Source of the DNA: Harmothoe impar
Taxonomy: Eukaryota > Annelida > Polychaeta > Phyllodocida > Polynoidae
Length of the DNA stretch: 64,000 nucleotides
Assembly: GCA_947462335.1 (NCBI GenBank)
Contig: OX381714.1
Span: forward strand, 18,882,618 to 18,946,617
Direction of reading: 5' to 3'
In this document: piece by piece, positions 23,401-32,291 of the stretch
Numbering within the stretch: position 1 is the first letter of the stretch
Layout of the letters: every line of letters begins with the position of its first letter
Notes under the pieces: generated by a model
The model's input: the letters and a program-made list of their open reading frames with translations, nothing else
The model's database searches: none
Told to the model about the DNA's origin: nothing
Program-made: the position numbers and the translations under genes

Positions 23401-26203
23401 ATAGTGTTTAATAACAACTATTAATTAATGTGATCTCTCATAAAGGGGCTGTAATAACTAGAGGCCTTTCATAGTGACTCATAATTCTTGAGAATATATA
23501 ATGAAAGGCTTGTATTTAGGAAGGCCCATCTATGAGAAATCAAATGCATAAGCAGTTGCTATGAAACACTATGCACTCCACTGTTGACTGTTCCACTTGA
23601 GTGACTGAGTAACTGGTGCCACTGATTATACTACAATGTACTAGGCAGATTGGAAAGGCACCTTCAAACTGCTTTGGCCCTTTACAGAGGATTTTTCCTT
23701 TACAGAGATAATGTATTTTCTTTTGGGTTGTAGCAACGGACTTCTGAGAGTCTCCTTCACCGGATTCCCAGATTATATTATGTGTTTTCTTGTAAAACAA
23801 AAACCACCTTAGAACGTCCATACTACTGGGCGAAGATACCGTGTCAGATACATTGCCCTGGTAGGGGTAGAGAATGATTCTAGACACTTAAAGTCAGACC
23901 GGGACATATGCCCCCTCTCCACCACCCCCATACTGATAGAGTACAAAACAACCCCTGCATGAAGATAAACCTGTAAACCCTAAAGGGGTTGGTCAGAGAA
24001 TGCGACTGTGTCATGCCAGCTAGAAAGATATACCCGCCCTGACCTGTTACCATTGGAAAACCATAGTACACAACGTATCTATCCAGGATGGGCGATTGGG
24101 GAATAGAACCACACGCAGAATGTATGCAGCAAACATGTCCAGCTAAATAGCTGCAGATTCTGACATTCTTTCATCACCAATTATTATTATACAAATTACA
24201 ATTAATTGCAATATACTTATAATTAACTTGTGTATGACATGAATAACGCGAACACGTATCTGGCAATATAAAGCAGTGTAATATCATTCTGTTACACAAT
24301 TAATAAAAAAAATACATCTTTATAACATTAACTTTCTATTAGAAACGAGCAACAACGCTTCTGGTCCATGTGTGTGCAGGCAAGCAGAAAGGATGGTCCC
24401 CGCGGGATTAGTTCCGATTTTAGCCACCAGGGGGCGCCACTATGGCCTAAAATGAAAGAATTAGGCTAAAAATTGGTCTTGGGTACTTTTTTCTGGAGAA
24501 TTCAATAGGATTACATAAAACATTCCATTTTTGACAAAAAGCTTCTTTATTTGGCAGGTAAAAGGAATGTTCTAAAGCCCAAATGGGTGTGCTTGTTGAT
24601 ATGTGTTGCCATGGAAACATGATTTTTATTCCAAATAGGGGAAAGTAAGACAAAAATTGATAAAATGATTTGTGAGGATTGCCATGGTGAAAACAGAACA
24701 AAATTATGATTACTAGATCGAATTTTATGACTTAAAGAATGAAAATGTATCATAAATTTCTAATTATCATAAATAATGCTAATTAAATAGGGATATCCTG
24801 GAAAATATGAGACATAGAGCTTATTCGGATTTTGGAAGGGGTGATGCCCACACATATTCATGAAGCCATTTCTCAAAGACTAGAAATAATATCTTCTGGT
24901 GTAATATATCACTGGAAAGCTTATGACGTCAATTTCAAAGTTGGCTTTTTCCTTGGAGTACCCTTTTCCCTTGCCTGTACACATGTTGTAATTGCTTGAC
25001 TATAATCTCACCAGAGGGAGACTGCCTTACCCTCAAAATATATACAATGGCATATTATACATACTGCACACTCTTATATTACGGCAGTAGATTGTACTGT
25101 ACACTAAACTGTACACCTACAGTAGATGGAACTGTGTACCTACAAGAAAGGCAGCCAACTAATACAGTGTGACAGTGTGTATTTTAACAAATAAAAGCCT
25201 CATTCTATACAGTTTAATGAGGTGCATATAGGATTAAATAATTCTATACAGGTGTGTCTTTTTATAGTAATAGTATACTTGGGTAGCACCAAAACTGATA
25301 ATTGGTGTGATAAATAAGGACAGAAGGAAGTGTAATTAGATTATCATAAGTGAGACTTGCACTTCGAAGATGACACCAGATTAGAGGTCAGTCTACTAAT
25401 CTGATAAAGACAGGCCACACCACTTAACGCCCACATAGGACACAACTCCCTTCTAAGAACGTTAAAATTGATAAGGTCCTTGTCTATGCACTTTCAATGT
25501 CCTAGGATTTCGAAATAAGGAGTCCTTTTTCTCGAGAAACATTCTTGGATTTTAACATAATGGGCCTATTTTTCTCAGTGAACTGTGGATTATGAAATAA
25601 TTGGTATTTTTCCTCAAACCACTGCATGGACTACAAAGACTTGTTTTCTATCACAAGAGGGGTTGTAGGTGTGTAGAAATCCCTGTTTTTTTCCCTGGGA
25701 AAAGCGGTGTTCTGTTCTTTTTATCTCAAAATCCATGGTTAAAGGGCTATTTCTAAGGACTTGGAACATACGTGAAGTCCCCTTTTGATGCTGAGTGCGG
25801 GGCAGATGCTTCATGCCCCTTGACATGTAGGCCCCCCACTCTTAGTGCATGTTGGTGTGACATCAAAGACAAAACTATGCTATATCTCTTATCAGCACGT
25901 ACGTTTAATATATCCATGAAGAACCGGAAGCTAACATCTTCCACGGATAACCCGGGGCTGGGGGTGGAACATTTTATACCTCTCTCATATATACCCTGAG
26001 ATTGATCCGCCTGTATTAAAAAAAATCTAGTTCTAATAATCACTCCTTTATCGCCCAGTCTGATAATATTCAAAATATCTAGCTTCCTATGTTATAGCCA
26101 CTTTCCGGTCAGTTTTCTGACTGAAAAATACAGGATGGATTCTAATATCAAACAAGTTAAGAACGTGTTTCTATGGTAATAACAATGTAAACATTAACAT
26201 TAA
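20499..26203. other. Long gene-free region
   Basis: About 5.7 kb of AT-rich DNA without a credible exon. Open frames (for example 23540-23887 and 25753-26073 on the minus strand) are short and match no motif I know. Minor structure: an X-box-like palindrome at 24606-24619 and CTGTA/TACAG words at 25085-25145 like those at 4180-4938. Regulatory DNA or distant exons could be hidden here. Confidence 0.5.
24606..24619. promoter_or_regulatory. X-box-like (RFX) palindrome
   Basis: GTTGCCATGGAAAC differs by one base from the ideal RFX X-box GTTGCCATGGCAAC. RFX sites are common near animal ciliary genes, but no such gene is recognised here, so a chance match is possible. Confidence 0.3.
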
Positions 26204-28177
26204 TCAAGTTAAATGGGGGAGGGTAGCTGTCGAGTTTGTGATGTACCACGTCACATTCTTCCTGTTTCCTTTATACAGGTTCCTCCTTTTGGACCCAAAG
26301 CATAAAAACGACACAGGTTCTGCGTCGTTCACAGAGTCAATACCCCTACCATCAGGGGCTGGCGGATCTTCAGCGTTACTTTCCTGCCTAATCTCTGAGA
26401 GTGAGAGTGCACTCGTTGAAATACCGAGCTCCCCATTACCAACTAATCTTCCCACATCCGACTGTGGCTCTGGACTGGACTCTTCTGGTATCAACTCGCT
26501 ACTTTGTTCATGGAGCGTTGGTCTATTGCTGCTTGGGTTTGAACTAAGTCCATGTACAGTAGATCTTGTGCCTGTGTCTTTGACCAGCTGTTCACCGGCA
26601 GTTACAGGCCAGGCCGGTGCTGGTGGCCTCACAAATATCACTGCAGGGTTCTGTTCAGGCACTTCATATGTCACACCATGGTAGTGGCGCTCCCCCTGCT
26701 GTGGGACAAACTCAATGCTACCAGGAGCCTTTATTTCTGCAGGTAGAACAAAACCATCTAGCTGATCCAGTAACTCCAGGCACAACTGAATATCTGGCTC
26801 CTCACTTCCAATGGCAACTTCAAGCTTTCTCTCAAATGATTCCACTCTCCCTAGCTCTTGCCCATAATATTCCAAATTATACTTAAACTGGTTTTGAAGT
26901 TGCCACACCCTGTTGGAGGCAGTGGCCTCTGCCTCTGCCTGTACGTCATGTATGCGGGCAGACACTGCTGCCGTCTGGCGGCCAATGCCTTCCCACACCT
27001 TGTGCAGCACCTGCTGAGAGGACTGTCTGATGTCATCTACATAGTGAATGTAAGCACTCAGGACATCAGTCTCGTAGTTCACATCGTGTAGACACCGCGT
27101 GAGCTCTTCACGGAGCAGGGCCTCTCCAGTCCCTATGCTGTGCACCTCACAGCCGCTGGAGGAGTGGCTTAAGGCACAGCAGATGGAGCAGAGGTAGGAG
27201 TGGTCAGGGCAGGAGACGCACAGGTACCTCAGCACCTGGCGGGGGTGCTGGAGGCACAGCTGGAGCCCTCCTCCAGTGGCTGACAGCTTGGTGAGGGTGT
27301 GATCATTAAACACTGCCCGCTCTGAGTGCCTCCTGGAGCAGCTCCTACAGTAGAACACAGGACACTGCTCACAGAGCAGCTCGGCCACCTGCCGCCGACA
27401 CACATCACACTCTGGTGTCCTACTGTAGGACGTGTCCACCTCCTGCTTTGTTCTGTTACCAGGCACCCATCTTCTCGGGATGGACGATTCTGTGTTGCGT
27501 CGTTGTAGATTTGATCTGGGGACAATGGTGTAGCTGGAATGGCTTCGTACAAATTTAGGTGGGGGTCTCTCTTGATTGATGTCACATAAGCTGCCCGTCG
27601 TGCTGACCTCACGCGAGCTGGTGACGTCACGAGAGCTGGTGACATCACGTGAGCTGCCCATCCTGGTGACGTCACGTGAGCTGCCCGTTCTCATGACGTC
27701 ACGTGAGCTGCCCGTCCTCGTGAAGTCATGTGAGCTGGTGACGTCACGTGAGCTGCCCATCCTGGTGACGTCACGTGAGCTGCCCGTTCTCATGACGTCA
27801 CGTGAGCTGCCCGTCCTCGTGAAGTCATGTGAGCTGGTGACGTCACGTGAGCTTCCCATCCTGGTGACGTCACGTGAGCTGCCCGTTCTCATGACGTCAC
27901 GTGAGCTGCCCGTCCTCCTGACGTCACGTGAGCTGCCCGTCCTCGTGAAGTCACGTGAGCTGCCCATCCTTGTGAAGTCATGTGAGCTGGTGACGTCACG
28001 TGAGCTGCCCGTCCTGGTGACATTATTTGAACGGTCCATTGTGGTCACATCATTTGAGGTGATGGCATTGCTGGCATTGTCGAGGGAAGTATCTTTGCTT
28101 GTTGGTTCAGCAGGGAATGTGACGCCTCCCAGGTGGTAGGCCACCTTCTCAGAGAAGGACCTTGGACGGTGCGCCAT
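26204..28177 (-). CDS. Double B-box, coiled-coil (TRIM-like) protein with N-terminal octapeptide repeats
   Basis: A single open frame of 657 codons starting at an ATG in good context (CTCACCATGG). Residues about 53-200 are tandem variants of an 8-residue TGSSRDVT repeat. B-box 1 is at about 256-298 (CDVC, CEQC, YCRSC, then H284 and H293). B-box 2 is at about 306-348 (CLQHP, YLCVSC, YLCSIC, H338, H346). A predicted coiled coil follows from about 355 to 470, with LTRCLHDVNYETDVLSAYIH-like heptads. The C-terminus is polar and low complexity. There is no RING finger upstream and no recognised C-terminal PRY-SPRY or NHL domain, so it is a RING-less TRIM-type scaffold. Family members often act in ubiquitin, signalling or innate immune complexes; its partner is unknown. 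Further 5' non-coding exons are possible. The Polinton-like element begins about 770 bp upstream of the start codon. Confidence 0.8.
   Translation of the reverse strand: MAHRPRSFSEKVAYHLGGVTFPAEPTSKDTSLDNASNAITSNDVTTMDRSNNVTRTGSSRDVTSSHDFTRMGSSRDFTRTGSSRDVRRTGSSRDVMRTGSSRDVTRMGSSRDVTSSHDFTRTGSSRDVMRTGSSRDVTRMGSSRDVTSSHDFTRTGSSRDVMRTGSSRDVTRMGSSRDVTSSRDVTSSREVSTTGSLCDINQERPPPKFVRSHSSYTIVPRSNLQRRNTESSIPRRWVPGNRTKQEVDTSYSRTPECDVCRRQVAELLCEQCPVFYCRSCSRRHSERAVFNDHTLTKLSATGGGLQLCLQHPRQVLRYLCVSCPDHSYLCSICCALSHSSSGCEVHSIGTGEALLREELTRCLHDVNYETDVLSAYIHYVDDIRQSSQQVLHKVWEGIGRQTAAVSARIHDVQAEAEATASNRVWQLQNQFKYNLEYYGQELGRVESFERKLEVAIGSEEPDIQLCLELLDQLDGFVLPAEIKAPGSIEFVPQQGERHYHGVTYEVPEQNPAVIFVRPPAPAWPVTAGEQLVKDTGTRSTVHGLSSNPSSNRPTLHEQSSELIPEESSPEPQSDVGRLVGNGELGISTSALSLSEIRQESNAEDPPAPDGRGIDSVNDAEPVSFLCFGSKRRNLYKGNRKNVTWYITNSTATLPHLT
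27590..28020. repeat. 24-bp coding minisatellite rich in GACGTCACGTGAGC
   Basis: The unit is about 24 bp (GTGACGTCACGTGAGCTGCC plus four bases), in roughly 18 variant copies, with a higher-order repeat of about 120 bp. Read on the minus strand it encodes the TGSSRDV(T/M)R repeat of the B-box protein. Read on the plus strand it is also stop-free. Each unit contains a palindromic CRE/E-box-like core, TGACGTCACGTGA. Confidence 0.9.
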
Positions 28178-28261
28178 GGTGAGGATTGTAGTAGGCTATG
28201 TCTGAAATGTTGAAAAAAGGTGACATTGTATGAATCCTGATCAGTGATTGTTGCACTGCTA

Positions 28262-28412
28262 GCCTGACTAGCGGGAGAGACATGCCCCCCCCCCCCGCCC
28301 CACTTTTGACCAACCCCAAAAAAGGTCAAACCAAAAAGGTCAAGTAAAAAGGGTCAAAAAGGGTCAAAATACCCCTCAGCCCCCCTACTGTGACACTGCT
28401 TGCCACACCCCT
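28262..28412. mobile_element. Partial reverse copy of the CAGGGGCGTGGCAA MITE
   Basis: The reverse complement aligns with 18436-18597 through GTATTTTGACCCTT, TTGACCTTTTTGGTTTGACC and GGTTGGTCAAAAGTGGGG. One terminus (CTTGCCACACCCCT) is recognisable; the other is lost in a poly-C run. It lies just upstream of the B-box gene. Confidence 0.75.
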
Positions 28413-28940
28413 CAGCCTGCAGTAGAAACGACTGGAAAGCAAAAATACCTCCTTTTTGATATTATGTACTGTGTAGCTAGACAACAGTGTGCACGCACTT
28501 TGAAGGCTCATGTCGACCCCTCCCCACCCCTGTTGCTAAAAGATGATCACTTTCTAAAGGTTGTCTTTACTGTGGAGAGGTACAAATTGATGTTGATGAA
28601 GGATTAGAAAGCCTGGGATTCCGCTAGCCACTCGCCAAATCGCCAATGGCAAATCAAAGCTTTTTTTGGCTAATGCTACCCACTGAAAATTCGCCAAATT
28701 GGCTAATTGTGGATGTGGGAATTTCTTTTCCTTCAAGTAGGGGATGGGACATAGAAACAATATCAGACCAGAAGACCAAAAAGACACTATTTTACACAAT
28801 TTGGCCCCTAGATTTTCAGAACGGTTTGAAGTAGATGGGCCTGCCTACCATGGCCTCGTGACTTCACACAATCTTCAGAGGAAAATGACCACCTCCTAAT
28901 ATGTAAAAGGTTTGGCTAATTGGTATATAATTTGGCTAAT

Positions 28941-28946
28941 CAAAAT
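28941..28946. repeat. Target-site duplication, left (CAAAAT)
   Basis: CAAAAT directly precedes the AGTAGTATAG terminus and is repeated at 38162-38167 directly after the opposite terminus. Six-base duplications are characteristic of Polinton/Maverick integration. Confidence 0.85.
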
Positions 28947-29033
28947 AGTAGTATAGTATGTATCGGAACGGGACTATAGTTAAGTACTGTTTATTACTCA
29001 ATCGACCTGCAGCCAATCAGAGGCCTCCATTTG

Positions 29034-29345
29034 GTCACGTGACCGGAAGTGACCTACTTAGGGGATTAGTGGTGAGGTCACGTGACCTAGTTAGCCAATC
29101 AGAGGCCGCCATTTGGTCACGTGACCGGAAGTGAGGTCATATGACCTACTTATGGACCGGAAGTGACGTCATATGACCTACTTAGGGGACCGGAAGTGAC
29201 CTACTTTAGGATCACGTGACCGGAAGTGACCTGATGAGTCACGTGACCGGAAGTGACGTCACATGACCTAATGGCCAACCGGAAGTGAGTGACCTGATTG
29301 AGGATCACGTGACCGAAAGTGACCTGATTGATCACGTGACCGGAA
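29034..29345. promoter_or_regulatory. Array of composite E-box/ETS/CRE-like sites in the left TIR
   Basis: About nine spaced variants of CACGTGACCGGAAGTGAC. Each joins an E-box (CACGTG) to an ideal-looking ETS/GABP site (ACCGGAAGTG), several followed by TGACGTCA. The right TIR holds a similar series at about 37700-38095. Known binding preferences of USF/MAX, ETS and CREB/ATF proteins suggest promoter or enhancer use; binding itself is inferred. Confidence 0.6.
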
Positions 29346-29834
29346 GAAGAAGAAGAAGAAGAAGAAGTGACGTCACGCGACTTAATGAAGAGATGAGCGT
29401 CTTTAAGGGGTCACGCGCTTTAAAATGTGATATCTTTTTTTTTGGAGGAGGAGGAGGAGGAGGAGGAGGAGGAGGAGGCGAGTCTCTTATTTTTTTCGGT
29501 AAACTAATAAAAAACACTACGATATAAGTTTGTTTTTTTTTTCATTTTTTATTGTTTTACGAGCGACTGGAAGTGACTTATTGAACTAGGTAGAAGCGTT
29601 CTTTAGAGTGTATAAAGGGGGGGGAGGGGGGGGAGGGGAGGGGAGGGGAGGGGAGGGAAGGGGAGGGGGGTCTTTTTAAGATGCATGGGGAGGGGGGCGC
29701 TTTTAGGATGCATGGGGCGAGTGGTGGGGGGGGGAGGGGGGGAGGGGGGAGGGGGGCACTCTAGGGGGGTGGGGGGCACTCTAAGGGGCGTTTGTCTCTT
29801 TTAAGAAAAAAAGAAAAGAAAAAGATTTCAATCG

Positions 29835-29876
29835 AGAGACACGCTTCTTCCTCTCGAGAGGAAGAAGCGTGTCTCT
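29835..29876. repeat. 42-bp perfect palindrome
   Basis: The arms AGAGACACGCTTCTTCCTCTC and its exact reverse complement meet with no loop at 29855/29856. I see no counterpart in the right TIR. In a minus-strand transcript it would lie about 150-190 nt past the Death-domain gene stop codon. Confidence 0.9.
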
Positions 29877-30027
29877 TCGTTTTTTTTTTGTTTATCACGT
29901 GCTTCGATGAGGCGATCAGCTGCGACTGGAGGAAGTGACACTTTAAGAGGGCGCGCGTCTTAATTGTTATGATATTTTTTTTTTTACTTACTAATAAAGA
30001 AGACGTATGAAAATAAAACACAACAAT

Positions 30028-30768
30028 TCACATGTCCGTCGTTCTCGTTGTTTCTTGCTTGATAAAGTCAAGTAATATCGCGATGCCGAGGTCAAACTTT
30101 CCCATGTCCTCAGTCAACACTCGAAGGAGTTCAAAAGGTGTACCGCCGGCACCGTCAGCTTCATCTTGCCACATTTTCAACACTCGGAAGGCCCACTCAG
30201 CGGGACTTCCTCCGTATTCGCATTCTTCAGCGATCTTATCTAACCTCTCAGGCGACAATTTTAAATGGTCCCCCACCTCTTTCCACCTGCTACCTAGACG
30301 TCTGCCGAGGGTGCCCAAGTGCTTATGCATCGCGCGCGAGTCGGGGTTTTCGAAATCCAACCCCTGTCTGTGGAGAAGGGACATCCACTGAGCCAACAGT
30401 TCCACGCGTCTAATGCGGGTGAAGACGCGACCGAGCTCTCCCCATCTATGACGATGCGGGGTTTCACCCCACCAGACTCGGAACATCGCCGTACACAGCT
30501 CCTCCGGTGTCTTGACACTGCGCTCTACTAGAGCATCCATACGGGCGGCGGTAACTTTTAAGCTACTGCCCAACTCTCTCCAACAGCCGCTCAACTCTTT
30601 ACCTAGTTGACGAAGCAAGGCGTCGCTATAGGCTAACCGCCGCTGTCCTACCTCTCTGTTCTCCCCATCGGTCTGCCTCGCGCGTCTCACGTCGTCAAGC
30701 TGCATTAACTTTTTTTCAGGTGGACAAGGCGGTGAAGGCGAGCTTGAAAGTGGAATAGCTTGAGCCAT
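30028..30768 (-). CDS. Tandem Death-domain protein carried by the Polinton-like element
   Basis: A 246-residue intron-less frame, ATG in good context (GACGAGATGG). After a 45-residue proline/serine-rich, basic lead come two similar helical modules. Module 1 is about 51-130: LGKELSGCWRELGSSL, then TPEELCTAMFRVWW and WGELGRVFTRI. Module 2 is about 149-236: LGRRLGSRWKEVGDHLKLS, then AFRVLKMW and TPFELLRVLTEDMGKFDLG. Both show the Death-domain pattern: W-[RK]-[ED]-[LV]-[GA] in helix 2, an acidic helix 3, a L-x-x-W helix 4, and T/W-x-x-L-L helix 5 leading to a final amphipathic helix. No enzyme, TIR, CARD or kinase domain is attached. Death domains bind other Death domains in receptor and Toll/NF-kB complexes, so a decoy or adaptor role is inferred. 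The stop codon sits exactly at the edge of the left TIR. It diverges from the PC4-like gene across about 1.07 kb. Confidence 0.8.
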   Translation of the reverse strand: MAQAIPLSSSPSPPCPPEKKLMQLDDVRRARQTDGENREVGQRRLAYSDALLRQLGKELSGCWRELGSSLKVTAARMDALVERSVKTPEELCTAMFRVWWGETPHRHRWGELGRVFTRIRRVELLAQWMSLLHRQGLDFENPDSRAMHKHLGTLGRRLGSRWKEVGDHLKLSPERLDKIAEECEYGGSPAEWAFRVLKMWQDEADGAGGTPFELLRVLTEDMGKFDLGIAILLDFIKQETTRTTDM

Positions 30769-30778
30769 CTCGTCTCGT

Positions 30779-30788
30779 CTTGGCGGTG

Positions 30789-30846
<58 letters not shown>

Positions 30847-30857
30847 TGGTGGTAGTA
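30779..30857. repeat. GGC/GGT triplet repeat in the 5' leader of the Death-domain gene
   Basis: Nearly pure (GGC)n with GGT interruptions on the plus strand, hence CCG repeats in the minus-strand transcript leader. Frames through it give poly-Arg or poly-His and are not credible proteins. Confidence 0.8.
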
Positions 30858-30910
30858 GACGTTACTGTGGTCAGAGGCGATATGTTTTTTTTCCAACAGA
30901 AATCAGAGCT

Positions 30911-30918
30911 TTTTTATA
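30911..30918 (-). promoter_or_regulatory. TATA box of the Death-domain gene
   Basis: TATAAAAA on the minus strand, about 145 nt upstream of the start codon, giving a plausible leader of roughly 115 nt. Confidence 0.5.
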
Positions 30919-31392
30919 CAGAGGGAGTTTAATCCCATTTCCAACAGCACTCCAGCTGTGTAGCGACCTGTCCGCATGACGCTTTTTCAACCGCTCCGCT
31001 CCTTAAGAGCTTAGATGACGAGGGGTGTGTCATCGCTATCCGTGGAGACCAGCTGAAAACGGTGTTTCTTCCTCATCCATAGCCTTACCTCCTACCCCCT
31101 ACCTGAGGACGTCTCCCTCCCTCTGACATTCATTGTAACAAACGTCAGAGGTCAGGTGAAAATCGGATTTTTTTCATGCACAGCCTTAGTCAGCTGTCAC
31201 CCCTCCCTATTGAACTAGCCGGCCGCCGCCTGGCCGGCCCGGTCTACTCACCACGGCAGGAGGTGGTGAGTTTTTTTTTGTCTTACACTTAAGTCGCTCA
31301 CCACATGCACACGCCTCTACTCACAGACAGACACGTTCGTCTTAGGGGGGTCCTGCTTTTTTTTTTTGTATACACACTCTAAGCTCATCACC

Positions 31393-31738
31393 GTTAATCC
31401 TTTATACAGCTAACGCGCGCTGAATGGCTGAACAGGGTGGTAAGTGGCTTAGCTCATGACAGTGGATCCCTCAAAAAAAAAAGAGGGGAAAGGGATCCAG
31501 CTGAAAACGTCATACCTTATGTCTTTGTGAATGGCCGCCGGTCAGTCGACGGCAGCAACCGGTTAATCCTTTATACAGCTAATGCGCGTTGAATTGCTGG
31601 ACAGGGTGGTAAGCGGCTTAGCTCATGACAGTCGATCTCTCAAAAGGGGGGAAAGGGATCCAGCTGAAAACGTCATGCCTTATGTCTTTTGTTTCTCTTT
31701 GTGAATGGCCGCCGGCCAGCCGGCGGCAGCTGAACAGG
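31393..31738. repeat. Two direct ~170-bp repeats in the central divergent control region
   Basis: Units start at 31393 and 31562, both GTTAATCCTTTATACAGCTA, and run through CAGGGTGGTAAG, GGCTTAGCTCATGACAGT, GGGATCCAGCTGAAAACGTC and GAATGGCCGCCGG. A third partial unit (from about 31728) leads into the TATA box at 31775. Another AGCTGAAAACG copy is near 31051. Such repeated control DNA could be promoter or replication-origin sequence; neither is shown. Confidence 0.75.
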
Positions 31739-31774
31739 GTCAGTAAGTAGCTTAGCTCTAGAAGCGAGAAGGCG

Positions 31775-31783
31775 TATATAAGG
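31775..31783 (+). promoter_or_regulatory. TATA box of the PC4-like gene
   Basis: TATATAAGG lies 66 nt before the ATG at 31841, with a TCACTCACTCATTC stretch about 25 nt downstream of it suitable as an initiator. Confidence 0.6.
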
Positions 31784-31840
31784 GGTCTGGAAACCTCCAT
31801 TCACTCACTCATTCTTTTGCTGCTCTCTACAGTCACCACC

Positions 31841-32251
31841 ATGAGCAAAAGACAACACCTAGCGCCGTCCAAGAACAAGAAGACTACGCGGAACAGCGCT
31901 CGTTTAGCGTCAGTGCCTCCTCTTGCTACTGAAAATGAGACTACCGCCGCAGCCGCTTGGTCTTATCACCCTCCCGCTGTAGCGAGCGCTCGCGGCAGTA
32001 CTAGTAGTAGTAGCAGTAGTAGTAGCAGTAGTAGTACTAGTAGTAGTAGTAGTAGTAGTAGTAGTACTACTGGTAGTAGTCGTCGTGCTAGCGACGTTGT
32101 TACACTCGCGACGGTACACGTTGCTGCTAAGCGCGCTGCCGCTGCTACTGCCGCCCCGCCTGCTGCGGCTGCTGCTGCTGCTGCTGCACCTGCTACCGCT
32201 GCGCCTGCTACTGCTGCGCCTGCTGAGGCTGCTGCGCCTGCTACTGTTGCG

Positions 32252-32291
<40 letters not shown>

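Larger units (their letters stand above)
28947..30027. repeat. Left terminal inverted repeat
   Basis: It matches the reverse complement of 37617-38161 at the outer part (28947-29390) and the inner part (about 29935-30027, GAAGACGTATGAAAATAAAA). The middle is expanded here: GAA triplets (29344-29367), GGA triplets (29443-29477), GGGGAGG arrays (29618-29770) and a 42-bp palindrome. The inner border abuts the stop codon of the Death-domain gene. Confidence 0.85.

Noticed and set aside
23540..24071. Two adjacent minus-strand frames as a small gene
   Set aside because: No recognisable domain and no consistent splice signals joining them.
27576..28139. 187-codon plus-strand frame of SREL/TSREL repeats
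   Set aside because: It is antisense to the B-box gene and exists because the 24-bp minisatellite has no stops in either direction; no start context or conserved domain.
29285..29527. 80-codon frame with poly-Arg and poly-Gly in the left TIR
   Set aside because: Created by GAA and GGA triplet expansions in non-coding TIR.
30705..30896. Poly-Arg/His minus frame upstream of the Death-domain gene
   Set aside because: Translation of the CCG repeat in the leader; the real start is the ATG at 30768.
31817..31840. TTG start for the PC4-like gene
   Set aside because: Non-ATG; the ATG at 31841 has a near-ideal context.
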